From NCBI GenBank assembly GCA_964506505.1, contig CAZDKY010000022.1:1-45425 (forward strand): a DNA stretch of 45,425 nucleotides, in the 5' to 3' direction. This stretch comes from M55B129 sp964506505. GTDB lineage: Bacteria; Bacillota; Dethiobacteria; DTU022. Position 1 is the first letter of the stretch. Every line of letters starts with the position of its first letter. The notes beneath the pieces were generated by a model. The model saw nothing but the letters and a program-made list of their open reading frames with translations. It did no database searches and was not told where the DNA came from. Shown here piece after piece: positions 7,538-15,450 of this stretch. A program made the translations under genes and the position numbers.

Positions 7538-7975
7538 GTGCAGTTTTCAACTAAAGTGCGCTATGCTGCACGAGCAATGATCGAACTGGCTGTCAATTAC
7601 AGTGAAGAAGCCATACAGCTCAATGACATCGCCTGCAAACAGGACTTATCGGTTAAATACCTGGAGCAAATTATGGCCCCCCTGAGAGCACGCGGATTTG
7701 TCAGAACCCGCAAGGGAAGTCACGGCGGGTATCACCTTTCTGTAGACCCCGCCACAATAACCCTTTTTGATATTGTGGAAAGCGTCGAGGGTTCCATCTC
7801 TCCCGTTTCATGTGTTAATGATGATTTTTACTGCGATAGGGCGGATAAATGCGTAACCCGTGACGTTTGGATAAGGGTAAGAGATGCTGTTAAAAGGGAA
7901 CTGCAGTCAAAAACCCTGATCGAACTGGCTGCTGAACAGAAAAAGATTAATCAGAGCAAAAGCGCTCGTTCATAA
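7538..7975 (+). CDS. Rrf2-family transcriptional regulator, IscR/NsrR-like with three cysteines
   Basis: The 145-residue protein is an Rrf2 winged-helix repressor: QFSTKVRYAARAM at the N-terminus, a helix-turn-helix at about residues 25-60 (IACKQDLSVKYLEQIM), the wing (RGFVRTRKGSHGGYHLS) and a dimerisation helix. Between residues about 92 and 107 lie three cysteines spaced C-x6-C-x5-C, the region that binds an iron-sulfur cluster in IscR and NsrR, so the protein could sense iron-sulfur status, nitric oxide or oxygen. GTG at 7538 has GGGAGG nine bases upstream. It stands alone on the plus strand, without the iscS-iscU genes often seen downstream of iscR, so its targets are unknown. CymR-type regulators lack these cysteines, which makes that alternative less likely. 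Confidence 0.88.
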   Translation: MQFSTKVRYAARAMIELAVNYSEEAIQLNDIACKQDLSVKYLEQIMAPLRARGFVRTRKGSHGGYHLSVDPATITLFDIVESVEGSISPVSCVNDDFYCDRADKCVTRDVWIRVRDAVKRELQSKTLIELAAEQKKINQSKSARS

Positions 7976-8012
7976 AACCCGGATCGTATTCTTTTCCAGC
8001 GCTGCATGATGA

Positions 8013-9143
8013 TCAATATTTCGGGCAATTAACATAATAACCTTCCTCCGTAAGCAGTTGGAGGGCTTTCTGTTGCTGATCTATGGTTTTAAATCCCAGC
8101 CTTATGCTCCCTCCTGAAAGCTCCCTGATATGCATAATTTCGATAGCATCGATGTTAACCCCGGCATTACCGAGAATACCGGTAACCCTGGCCAGAATAC
8201 CCGGAGTATCACGAACCAGGACGACGAGCGTATATATTTCAGGTAGAATACCGCGGCCGCGGTACGGAATGGAGGAACGATAATCCCTGGCCTGTAAAAG
8301 GTATTCTTGAATTCCTTCAGCATTCGGTTCAGCCAAATATTTTTCCAGTTTATTTATGCTGGCTTTAAAAGATTTTAGAGCGGCCAAAAGGGCCCAGCGA
8401 TTGCTGATGCAGATGTCACGCCATATCTCAGGGTTTCCCAGAGCAATCCTGGTGCTGTCCCGAAAGCCGCCTGCCGCCAGAGTGCGCACCAATTCCATAT
8501 CTTCTGTCCCGGCAACACTCTGGACCAGCGATGCGGCAGCAATATGAGGCAGATGGCTAACCATGGCAACGATGCGATCATGTTTCAAAGGATCGAGAAC
8601 GATCGGCTGAGCACCAATATGATCAATTAGAACGCTCAGTTTATCAACAGCCTGCTCGGAAGTCCCCGGTGCCGGTGTTAAAACGTAGATCGCATTCTCA
8701 AGAAGAGCCGGTTCAGCACTTTCAATGCCGCTTTCTTCGGACCCGGCCATCGGATGACCGCCGATAAATGAGACCCCGGCCGGCAAAATCTGTTCCACAG
8801 CGGCCATGATTGCACTTTTCGTGCTGCCCACATCAGTGATTATGGTTCCTCTGCCGATTACCGGCATTAACTCGCGCAAGACCTCCACTGCGCTGATCAC
8901 CGGAACGGCCAGGATTACCAGATCTGCATCCTGCACCGCTTCCGCTGGTGATTCTACCGCCAGGTCAACTGCTTCCCTTTGCACCGCTTTTCTGCAGGTT
9001 ACCCCATCGCGATCGAAACCAATTATTTTACCTACCAGACCTTTTTCACGGAGGGCCAATCCAATACTCCCCCCGATCAAACCGGTGCCAATCAGTGCTG
9101 CCTGCCGGAATAAAACCTTGCTGTCAGATTGTTCTTCCCACAC
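8013..9143 (-). CDS. tyrA: Prephenate dehydrogenase with C-terminal ACT domain
   Basis: The 376-residue enzyme converts prephenate to 4-hydroxyphenylpyruvate with NAD(P)+, the tyrosine branch of aromatic synthesis. The Rossmann motif GTGLIGGSIG lies near residues 19-28, and GGHPMAGSEESG near 135-146 contains the catalytic histidine region. An ACT domain (YTLVVLVRDTPGILARVTGI through GGSIRLGF) occupies about residues 300-370 and probably gives tyrosine feedback control. The start is GTG at 9143 with AAGGAG upstream; the gene overlaps the end of the DAHP synthase gene by 20 bases, so the two are translationally close. It ends 37 bases from the convergent Rrf2 gene without a clear intrinsic terminator. 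Confidence 0.94.
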   Translation of the reverse strand: MWEEQSDSKVLFRQAALIGTGLIGGSIGLALREKGLVGKIIGFDRDGVTCRKAVQREAVDLAVESPAEAVQDADLVILAVPVISAVEVLRELMPVIGRGTIITDVGSTKSAIMAAVEQILPAGVSFIGGHPMAGSEESGIESAEPALLENAIYVLTPAPGTSEQAVDKLSVLIDHIGAQPIVLDPLKHDRIVAMVSHLPHIAAASLVQSVAGTEDMELVRTLAAGGFRDSTRIALGNPEIWRDICISNRWALLAALKSFKASINKLEKYLAEPNAEGIQEYLLQARDYRSSIPYRGRGILPEIYTLVVLVRDTPGILARVTGILGNAGVNIDAIEIMHIRELSGGSIRLGFKTIDQQQKALQLLTEEGYYVNCPKY

Positions 9144-10137
9144 TGGCCGCCACTCCTTTCAGAGACCCGACCAGTTCGTTAAACTGCCGGGGATCTAACG
9201 ATTGCGGTCCATCGGAAAGCGCTTCCTGGGGATTAGGATGGACTTCAATCATAAGGCCGTCGGCACCGGCTGCCAGTGCTGCCCTGCTCATGTACGGAAC
9301 AAGTTCAGCAATCCCGGTACCGTGGCTCGGATCGACAATAATCGGCAGGTGGCTTAGCTGCTTAACCAGCGGGACTGCGCTTAAATCAAGGGTATTTCGC
9401 GTATAGGGTTCAAATGTACGTATTCCTCTTTCACAAAGAATTACTTCGTAATTACCTCCGCTTAAAATATATTCCGCCGCCATTAACCATTCTTCAATGG
9501 TTGCCGACAACCCCCTTTTCAGCAGGACCGGCTTGCGGATCTTGCCCAGTTCCCGAAGCAAATAATAATTTTGCATGTTTCGGGCGCCTACCTGAATAAT
9601 ATCGGCACATTCGGCTACTTCAGCTACAGTGAATTGATCCATTACTTCAGTGACAATATATAGACCGGTTTCCGAGCGGACCTGATCTAAAAACCGCAAT
9701 CCTTCTTTTTCCAATCCCTGGAAACTATAGGGGGAAGTGCGCGGCTTAAAAGCACCGCCCCGAAGCACCCTGGCCCCTGCTTTTTTAACAGCAACAGCTG
9801 CTTCCATCAGCTGTTCTTCATTTTCAACAGCACAGGGACCGGCCATCAAAACAAGCTTTTCTCCACCGACCGTAAGATCGCCTATTTCAATAACTGTATT
9901 TTCCGGATGAAATTCACGGCCGGCCAGTTTGAAAGGCCTGCTGATAAAAACAACCTTCTCCACCTCGGGCATGGCCTCCATGGTCTGAGCCACTTCCTCC
10001 CGACGCTGGCCGATTACCCCGATTACAGTGCGGTTTTCACCGGTCGAAAGGTGCACCCCATAGCCCATGTTCTTTAGTTTGGTTGTAATCCTGTCAATTT
10101 CTTTTTGTTCGGCTCCGGGGTTCATAACTACAATCAT
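9124..10137 (-). CDS. aroF: 3-deoxy-7-phosphoheptulonate (DAHP) synthase, type Ib with N-terminal regulatory domain
   Basis: The 337-residue enzyme condenses phosphoenolpyruvate with erythrose 4-phosphate, the first step of the shikimate pathway. Residues 1-70 (MIVVMNPGAEQKEIDRI through MPEVEKVVFIS) form the ferredoxin-like regulatory domain known in Thermotoga-type enzymes; the barrel follows with LMAGPCAVEN, GGAFKPRTSPYSFQG, LKRGLSATIEEW, CERGIRTFE and DPSHGTG. ATG at 10137 was chosen over an upstream start at 10188 because it has AAGGAGGT eight bases before it and matches the family N-terminus. It precedes tyrA with overlap, forming a short aromatic operon. Feedback inhibition through the N-terminal domain is expected from the family. 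Confidence 0.95.
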   Translation of the reverse strand: MIVVMNPGAEQKEIDRITTKLKNMGYGVHLSTGENRTVIGVIGQRREEVAQTMEAMPEVEKVVFISRPFKLAGREFHPENTVIEIGDLTVGGEKLVLMAGPCAVENEEQLMEAAVAVKKAGARVLRGGAFKPRTSPYSFQGLEKEGLRFLDQVRSETGLYIVTEVMDQFTVAEVAECADIIQVGARNMQNYYLLRELGKIRKPVLLKRGLSATIEEWLMAAEYILSGGNYEVILCERGIRTFEPYTRNTLDLSAVPLVKQLSHLPIIVDPSHGTGIAELVPYMSRAALAAGADGLMIEVHPNPQEALSDGPQSLDPRQFNELVGSLKGVAASVGRTI

Positions 10138-10244
10138 TGTTGGGACCTCCTTAAAACATGTTACCGGCATCAGGGATATATAACGCACAACAAGAATGCT
10201 ATACGACAGAAGCCACTCCCTTTATCAACCGGAATAGTAACTTT

Positions 10245-11627
10245 TCAGATAACACTGAAGGGCTGGCGCGGGATAAACCGGCCGTGCCCCACGGCACCGG
10301 TATATTTCCCATGTTCAAAAATTAATGTTCCGCGGGAAAAAACCAGCTCCGGCTTTCCCTTACCCCTGAATCCCTCATAGGGATTATAATCGACATTCTG
10401 GAACTGTTCTGTACTGCTCAAGGTAAATTCAGCTTCCGGATTGAAGATTACCAGATCGGCATCGCTGCCGACAGCAATAGTCCCTTTTTGTGGATAGAGG
10501 CCAAAAATCCTGGCCGGTGCGGTGCTGACCAGATCGACAAATTTATGAATGTCAATATGCTCTTTAACAACCCCGCCCGCAAACATCAGCTGGACCCTGT
10601 TCTCAAGCCCGGGAGCACCGTTCGGAATTTTGGTAAAATTATTCATGCCCAGTTCTTTCTGCTCCTTCAAGTTAAAAGAACAGTGATCGGAAGCAACAAC
10701 CTGCAGGTTCCCGGAACGCAGGCCGGCCCAGAGATGATCTTCGTTGCCCTTTTCACGCAGGGGTGGAGACATAACATATTTTGCTCCGTCAAAACCAGGC
10801 TCATTGTAACGATCAATCGAAAGAAACAGGTACTGGGGACAGGTTTCTGCGTAGACCGGCAGTCCCCTCAACCTGGCCGACGAAACAAGGCGTAGAGCAC
10901 CTGCCGTGCTCAAATGAACAATATAGGCCGGAGAACCGCTCAATTCGGCCATGGCAATATAACGGTTTACCGCTTCTTCTTCCGCCAGGGGCGGCCTGCT
11001 CAGGGCGTGATAGCGCGGAGCAGTTTTCCCGGCAACAAGGAGTTCTCCGGTCAGTACCTCGATAACATCGCCGTTTTCCGCATGAACCAGAACCAGCCCT
11101 CCCGCTGCTCCCGCCTTTTTCAATACTTTCAGCAGGGCAGCATCGTCGATCTGAAAAACTCCCTTGTAGGCCATAAAAACCTTAAATGTAGGATAACCTT
11201 TTTTTACCAGGTCAGGTATTTCATTTAGCACTTTTTCATTAAGATCGGTCACTGCCACATGAAAACCATAATCGACGGCGCATTTCCCTTCCGCTTTTTT
11301 ATGCCAGGTAACCAGGGCTTCCTGCAGGGTGCCGCCGGGAGTCTGAATGGCATAATCCACAATACAGGTTGTTCCTCCCGCTGCAGCGGCAATAGTGCCG
11401 GTGGTGAAATCATCGGCCGTAACTGTACCACCAAAGGGCATATCAAGGTGAGTATGCACATCGATAGCCCCTGGCAGAACCAGCTTGCCTGACGCTTCAA
11501 TTGTTCGATCGCCGAAACCGGGTGAAAAACTGCCTATCGCTGTTATTTTCTCTTTCTCAATGATGACGTCGGCCCGGGAACTGCCGGAAGCGGTAACCAG
11601 AGTCCCATCTTTAATAACTGTCCGCAT
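10245..11627 (-). CDS. hydA: Dihydropyrimidinase / D-hydantoinase
   Basis: The 460-residue amidohydrolase opens the ring of dihydrouracil or dihydrothymine to give N-carbamoyl-beta-amino acids. Binuclear-metal motifs are intact: DVHTHLDMPFGG near residue 57, the carboxylated lysine in TFKVFMAYKG near 149-158, VHAENG near 182, YIVHLST near 236 and VASDHCSF near 312 with the catalytic-site aspartate. Length and C-terminal region (PQKGTIAVGSDADLVIF) are normal. ATG at 11627 follows AAAAGGAG. It lies 27 bases after the ureidopropionase gene, so the two hydrolytic steps of reductive pyrimidine breakdown are co-transcribed. Hydantoinases of this family also cut substituted hydantoins, so the natural substrate is inferred from the neighbour. 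Confidence 0.92.
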   Translation of the reverse strand: MRTVIKDGTLVTASGSSRADVIIEKEKITAIGSFSPGFGDRTIEASGKLVLPGAIDVHTHLDMPFGGTVTADDFTTGTIAAAAGGTTCIVDYAIQTPGGTLQEALVTWHKKAEGKCAVDYGFHVAVTDLNEKVLNEIPDLVKKGYPTFKVFMAYKGVFQIDDAALLKVLKKAGAAGGLVLVHAENGDVIEVLTGELLVAGKTAPRYHALSRPPLAEEEAVNRYIAMAELSGSPAYIVHLSTAGALRLVSSARLRGLPVYAETCPQYLFLSIDRYNEPGFDGAKYVMSPPLREKGNEDHLWAGLRSGNLQVVASDHCSFNLKEQKELGMNNFTKIPNGAPGLENRVQLMFAGGVVKEHIDIHKFVDLVSTAPARIFGLYPQKGTIAVGSDADLVIFNPEAEFTLSSTEQFQNVDYNPYEGFRGKGKPELVFSRGTLIFEHGKYTGAVGHGRFIPRQPFSVI

Positions 11628-11654
11628 AATGCCATCTCCTTTTTAATTATTAAA

Positions 11655-12542
11655 TCATGGAGTGCAGATCCGACCGTAGGTCTCAGGCCGGCGATCCCGG
11701 AAAAACTGCCAGACATTTCTCACTTCCCTGATCACGTCAAGATCGGCATCACCGATGACCACTTCTTCATTCTCTCGGCTGCCTTCGGCAACAATCTGGC
11801 CGCGGGGGTCGCACAGGTAGCTGCTCCCGTAAAAATGTCCCATATTCCAGGGTGCTTCCGTCCCAACCCGGTTAATTGCTCCAACATAGTAACCATTGGC
11901 CACAGCATGAGCAGGCTGCTCAAGTTTCCAGAGATGCTCGGAAAGGCCGGCCACCGTAGCCGAAGGATTGAAAACGATTTCTGCTCCGTTGAGCCCGAGA
12001 ATACGGGGACCTTCGGGGAAATGGCGATCGTAACAGATATAAACTCCGATCCTGGCAAAGGATGTCTCGAAAACGGGATGTCCAAGATTACCCGGACGGA
12101 AATAATATTTTTCCCAGAAACCGGTATATTGGGATTCTCCGGCCTGGACATGGGGCAAGTGTATTTTACGGAATTTGCCCAGATACCGACCGTCGGCATC
12201 AATAACTGCCACCGTGTTATAGTAAAGACCGGTGATCTCTTCTTCATAGAGGGGGACAACCAGGACCAGGCCGTGTTTTTTCGCCTGCTCCTGCATCAGC
12301 TTTGTAGTCGGCCCCTCCGGAACCTTTTCCGTCGCCGCATACCATTTGCTGTTCTGTTCAGCACAAAAATATGGTCCGTAAAACAGTTCCTGGAGACATA
12401 CTACCTGGGCCTTTGCTTCAGCCGCCCGGGCAATTAATCGCAGGTGTTTCTCCAACGCCACTTCTTTGTGTTTCTCAACCGGTTCATCTCCATGGACTTC
12501 ATGACTGGCCTGAATCAGGCCCACCCGCACCAACCTGCTCAT
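11655..12542 (-). CDS. Beta-ureidopropionase-like carbon-nitrogen hydrolase
   Basis: The 295-residue nitrilase-superfamily enzyme probably hydrolyses N-carbamoyl-beta-alanine to beta-alanine, ammonia and CO2. The Glu-Lys-Cys triad is visible: CLQELFYGPYFCAEQ (Glu near 52), KFRKIHLPH (Lys near 125) and ICYDRHFPEG (Cys near 171). The YDRHFPEG and LWKLEQPAHAVANGYYVG stretches fit beta-ureidopropionases better than agmatine-pathway N-carbamoylputrescine amidase, which is the main alternative. ATG at 12542 follows GCGGGAGG, and a TATAAT lies 25 bases upstream. It is the first gene of an operon with dihydropyrimidinase. The dihydropyrimidine dehydrogenase that would open the pathway is not in the window. 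Confidence 0.88.
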   Translation of the reverse strand: MSRLVRVGLIQASHEVHGDEPVEKHKEVALEKHLRLIARAAEAKAQVVCLQELFYGPYFCAEQNSKWYAATEKVPEGPTTKLMQEQAKKHGLVLVVPLYEEEITGLYYNTVAVIDADGRYLGKFRKIHLPHVQAGESQYTGFWEKYYFRPGNLGHPVFETSFARIGVYICYDRHFPEGPRILGLNGAEIVFNPSATVAGLSEHLWKLEQPAHAVANGYYVGAINRVGTEAPWNMGHFYGSSYLCDPRGQIVAEGSRENEEVVIGDADLDVIREVRNVWQFFRDRRPETYGRICTP

Positions 12543-12566
12543 GGCAAAACCTCCCGCTTTAATTTG

Positions 12567-12572
12567 ATTATA
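12567..12572 (-). promoter_or_regulatory. Probable -10 box of the pyrimidine-catabolism operon
   Basis: A perfect TATAAT on the minus strand lies 25 bases before the ureidopropionase ATG, which would give a leader of about 18 bases. No good -35 hexamer is present at 16-18 bases (the best is GAATTT), so an activator may be required. The remaining 235 bases to the asd stop hold no gene and only a weak CCGTT/AACGG hairpin near 12719-12731. Confidence 0.4.
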
Positions 12573-12807
12573 CCCTTTCGGCAGGCAGAAAATTCCTCCC
12601 TTTACGGGCGGACTATCTGCCGGTTTCCTTATCCTTCTCTCAGCTATCAGGCAGCTGTAACAGTTTACAAGCGGATTCGTTCACCAGCCATAAAGATAAG
12701 ACCCATTAAAGCAGAACCGTTTCCGGAACGGAAAATATTCTAAAATGTGAGCACGGCATTGTAAGCAAAGCGATCCCCGGTTAGAAATATTCACCGAAAT
12801 ACGGCAA

Positions 12808-13836
12808 TTAATTTTTCAATAAAAGCTCGGCAATCTGAATTGAATTGGTGGCTGCTCCTTTTCGAATATTATCAGAGACAACCCACAAATGCAGGCCATT
12901 TTCAATGGTGTGATCTTTCCTGATACGGCCGACAAAAACAGTATCGTCCTCTTCAGCCTGCAGGGGTGTGGGATAAGCAAGAGTAACAGGATCATCAATT
13001 ACTTTCACTCCTGGAGCAGCGGCAAGCAGATCACGGGCTTCATCCGGAGTCAGCGGATCGGCAAATTCAATATTCAGGGCAATGGCATGACCCTTGACAA
13101 CAGGCACCCTTACCGTGGTTGCTGTAAGGCGAAGTCCGGGCAGCCCCATTATTTTCCTCGTTTCCTGGACCATCTTCCTTTCTTCTTTACAATAGCCATC
13201 TTCGACAAAAACATCGATCTGAGGAACAACATTATAAGCAATCTGATAAGGGTAAGAAGCGCCCTTGTAGGGAATGCGTTCTGCTTTCACCGGCCGGTTA
13301 TTGAGGATAGCCCGGCACTGTTCGTGAAGCTCTTCCACCGCTTCCCTGCCGGCCCCGGAAACAGCCTGATAGGTAGCGGCCACCACCCGCTTTATGGCTG
13401 AGGCTTTCTGGAGAGGCTGCAGAGCAACAACCATCTGGATAGTCGAACAATTGGGATTGGCGATGATGCCATGGTGCCCGAACACCGTATCCGGGTTTAC
13501 TTCCGGCACCACCAGGGGTATATCGGTTTCCATTCGGTAAGCATTGCTGTTGTCGATAACAACTGTTCCTCTCTTCACAGCTTCCGGTGCGAATTCATGG
13601 CTAATCGACTCACCGGCGCTGAAGAAGGCATAGTTGATTCCGGTAAAAGAATCAGCAGTTAGCTCTTCCACGGTGTAATAACGGTCTTTTATTTTTACCC
13701 GGCGATCCGCCGAACGAGAGGATGCCAGCAGCCTGAGATCGGCAAAAGGGAATTCTCTTTCCAGAAGAACGTCGATCATTTTTTGTCCGACAAGTCCAGT
13801 TGCTCCAACCACTGCTACATTGTACTTTTTAACCAT
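12808..13836 (-). CDS. asd: Aspartate-semialdehyde dehydrogenase
   Basis: The 342-residue enzyme reduces beta-aspartyl phosphate to aspartate semialdehyde with NADPH, the branch to lysine/diaminopimelate, threonine and methionine. Visible are the NADP site VVGATGLVGQKMIDVL at 9-24, SAGESIS, the catalytic cysteine in NPNCSTIQMV near 130, and the SGAGREAVEEL substrate region; RxxVVxxH-type text (VRVPVVKGHAIALN) follows near 242-255. Length is typical. ATG at 13836 follows AGGAGGCGACTAA. The gene starts 33 bases after the RseC-like gene and is probably co-transcribed with it. No strong terminator is seen after it. Confidence 0.95.
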   Translation of the reverse strand: MVKKYNVAVVGATGLVGQKMIDVLLEREFPFADLRLLASSRSADRRVKIKDRYYTVEELTADSFTGINYAFFSAGESISHEFAPEAVKRGTVVIDNSNAYRMETDIPLVVPEVNPDTVFGHHGIIANPNCSTIQMVVALQPLQKASAIKRVVAATYQAVSGAGREAVEELHEQCRAILNNRPVKAERIPYKGASYPYQIAYNVVPQIDVFVEDGYCKEERKMVQETRKIMGLPGLRLTATTVRVPVVKGHAIALNIEFADPLTPDEARDLLAAAPGVKVIDDPVTLAYPTPLQAEEDDTVFVGRIRKDHTIENGLHLWVVSDNIRKGAATNSIQIAELLLKN

Positions 13837-13869
13837 TTAGTCGCCTCCTGATGTCATTAATAAACTCTT

Positions 13870-14322
13870 TCAATCACTGAAATCCGGCTCTTCAGTAATG
13901 AGGGCTGTGATTACCGGTTTGTATTTCGGGTCATCTTTCACCCGTCGATCCCAAATTCTGATCAGGATAAAAGCAAACGCCATTACTCCAAAGCCGATGG
14001 CCATGGAAATCAGTTCCTGGTTTTCAGTAATCCCCAGAGAAGTTGCTGCTTTCAACCAGGCGAATATGCCGGCCACCAATCCTCCCAGTGGTACTACATA
14101 GAGTATAAAAGCAATAAAAAGGATCTGCCGGTCATTGGATTCCAGCATCACCCGCTGGCCGGGCTGGGCCTTGATGGGATTGAGGGCTTCGATGACGGCA
14201 TCCTTTTTCCCCGAACCGCTTAACATTCCGCATCGGCCACAGCTTTCACATGCCAGGTGCCGCTGCAGGCTAACCTTTGCCCTTTCATCATTAATTTGGG
14301 TTACCACTCCATACTGTTCCAT
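13870..14322 (-). CDS. RseC/MucC-family membrane protein
   Basis: The 150-residue protein has the RseC/MucC layout: an N-terminal soluble part with cysteines (CESCGRCGMLSGSG, C-x2-C-x2-C near residues 24-30), a small strand-rich section, and two transmembrane helices at about 71-92 and 105-124. RseC proteins modulate sigma-E or SoxR reduction in proteobacteria; clostridial relatives are associated with redox membrane complexes, but the function here is unknown. ATG at 14322 was chosen over an upstream start at 14364 because AGGAGG sits eight bases before it and MEQYGVVTQI matches the family start. It precedes asd and has its own promoter and a structured leader. Confidence 0.85.
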   Translation of the reverse strand: MEQYGVVTQINDERAKVSLQRHLACESCGRCGMLSGSGKKDAVIEALNPIKAQPGQRVMLESNDRQILFIAFILYVVPLGGLVAGIFAWLKAATSLGITENQELISMAIGFGVMAFAFILIRIWDRRVKDDPKYKPVITALITEEPDFSD

Positions 14323-14349
14323 ATAGCAGCACCTCCTGAAAAATAAGCC

Positions 14350-14376
14350 AGCCGGAAATATCATATTCCCGACGGC
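14350..14376 (-). terminator. Terminator-like hairpin in the rseC leader, possible attenuator
   Basis: On the minus strand GCCG and GGGAATAT pair with ATATTTCC and CGGC with small bulges, and the stem is followed by TGGCTTATTTTT. It lies between the predicted transcription start and the rseC ribosome site, so it could terminate early transcripts conditionally. No anti-terminator partner was found. Confidence 0.35.
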
Positions 14377-14395
14377 CTTTCCGTACCCTGTAAAT

Positions 14396-14415
14396 TAATA
14401 TTTAAGTAAATATTA
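14396..14415. repeat. 20-base palindrome over the rseC -10 box, candidate operator
   Basis: TAATATTTA and TAAATATTA form perfect nine-base arms around two bases. The left minus-strand arm contains the -10 box, so a dimeric repressor bound here would block transcription. The binding protein is unknown; AT-rich palindromes also arise by chance. Confidence 0.4.
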
Positions 14416-14438
14416 GCACAAGTAAATGAATGGAACAA
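14410..14438 (-). promoter_or_regulatory. Promoter of rseC-asd
   Basis: On the minus strand TTGTTC (14438-14433) and TAATAT (14415-14410) are spaced by 17 bases, and TGC immediately before the -10 makes an extended -10 element. The start would be near 14403, giving an 80-base leader. Confidence 0.5.
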
Positions 14439-14470
14439 GTAAACACCTGCGATCCCTTAATGAATAACGA

Positions 14471-14496
14471 GAGCTTCCCCCTTCCGGGGAAAGCTC
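14471..14496 (-). other. GC-rich hairpin, third of a tandem set
   Basis: GAGCTT-CCCC pairs with GGGG-AAAGCTC (one bulge) around a short loop. It is the last of three hairpins read downstream of the Etf-Hdr-Flx operon. No T-run follows. Confidence 0.5.
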
Positions 14497-14506
14497 CAAA
14501 TGTGAC

Positions 14507-14541
14507 GATTGATCTTCTTTCGTTCCGGGTTAAGATCAATC
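14507..14541 (-). other. Ten-base perfect hairpin, second of a tandem set
   Basis: GATTGATCTT at 14507-14516 and AAGATCAATC at 14532-14541 are perfect arms around a 15-base loop. No T-run follows, so it may protect the 3' end of the operon message rather than terminate it. Confidence 0.5.
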
Positions 14542-14547
14542 CTGAAA

Positions 14548-14575
14548 ATTAGCTATTAAGGAATTAATAGCTAAT
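14548..14575 (-). terminator. Likely terminator of the Etf-Hdr-Flx operon
   Basis: ATTAGCTATTAA and TTAATAGCTAAT form a perfect 12-base stem with a four-base loop, starting 27 bases after the last stop codon. On the minus strand it is followed by TTTCAGG, a short T-run. It is AT-rich, so on its own it is a modest terminator; two further hairpins follow. Confidence 0.5.
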
Positions 14576-14601
14576 CCTTTGATAATTATTCCTCAAACAG
14601 A

Positions 14602-15450
14602 TCAAGCAAACGCTTCGGGAACATTTTTCAGTACCGAATAACAAAACACCGGGCCGTCCTTGCAAACATAAAGATTACCCACATTGCAACGGCCGCATTT
14701 TCCTATACCGCATTTCATTCTGTTTTCCAGGGTAGTATAGATCTGTTCATCGGCAAAACCAAGCTTCTTCAGGTTTTCCAGGACAAAACGGATCATAATC
14801 GGCGGCCCGCAAGTAATAGCAATTTTATTTTCGGGTGAAGGGTTCAAATCAAGCAGCATCTGGGGCACAAAACCTACATTATGCTCCCAGCCTTCTTCTT
14901 CAATATCAATGGTCAGGTGACAGGAGAGTTCATCGCATTTGCTCATTTCGGCAAATTCCTCTTTAAAGCAGAGGTCTCCTGATGTACGGGCCCCGTAGAT
15001 CATGGTTATTCCGGCATACTGTTCCTGTTTTGCTTTAACATATTCGATAATCGGACGCAGGGGAGCCTGCCCGATTCCGCCACCGATGGTTAGAATATGC
15101 TTCCCTTCCCACTCCTCGAGTGGGAAACCGTTGCCGTATGGCCCCCGAATAGTCATTTTATCACCCGGGTCAAGCTGGTGGAGAGCCTGGGTCACTTTTC
15201 CCATGCGCATCACCGAAAACCGCAAAAAACGACCTTCTGTAGGTGATGCAGATATGGAAATCATGCTTTCTCCCACCCCGAGGACGCCGATCATGGCACT
15301 CTGTCCGGGACAATGATTCCAGTTTTCTCGAACCTCTTTGTCGTCGATAACAACTTTAAAAGTTTTTATACAGCGCTCTCCGCCGGTTTCATACCAGGCA
15401 TTTTCGATCGTTGCCAGATAGGGAATGTAAGGATTTTCGCTGGTTTTCAT
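14602..15450 (-). CDS. FAD/NAD(P)-binding oxidoreductase subunit, FlxA/hydrogenase-gamma-like
   Basis: The 282-residue protein belongs to the ferredoxin-NADP reductase-like group found as the gamma subunit of sulfhydrogenases, AsrB and FlxA. It has the FAD-binding part (RFLRFSVMRMGKVTQAL, IRGPYGNGFPLEEW), the NAD-binding GGGIGQAPLRPIIEY stretch near 127-141, CGPPIMIRFVLENLKKLG near 216, and a C-terminal 2Fe-2S motif CGIGKCGRCNVG plus a distal cysteine. It would exchange electrons between NAD(P)H and the iron-sulfur partners. ATG at 15450 was chosen because it overlaps the previous stop as ATGA and has AAGGAGG upstream. It is the last gene of the eight-gene operon. Whether it uses NADH or NADPH cannot be read with confidence. 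Confidence 0.88.
   Translation of the reverse strand: MKTSENPYIPYLATIENAWYETGGERCIKTFKVVIDDKEVRENWNHCPGQSAMIGVLGVGESMISISASPTEGRFLRFSVMRMGKVTQALHQLDPGDKMTIRGPYGNGFPLEEWEGKHILTIGGGIGQAPLRPIIEYVKAKQEQYAGITMIYGARTSGDLCFKEEFAEMSKCDELSCHLTIDIEEEGWEHNVGFVPQMLLDLNPSPENKIAITCGPPIMIRFVLENLKKLGFADEQIYTTLENRMKCGIGKCGRCNVGNLYVCKDGPVFCYSVLKNVPEAFA

Noticed and set aside
14365..14395. Possible short gene or riboswitch in the rseC leader
   Set aside because: No start, ribosome site or known riboswitch core was seen; the hairpin explains the structure better.
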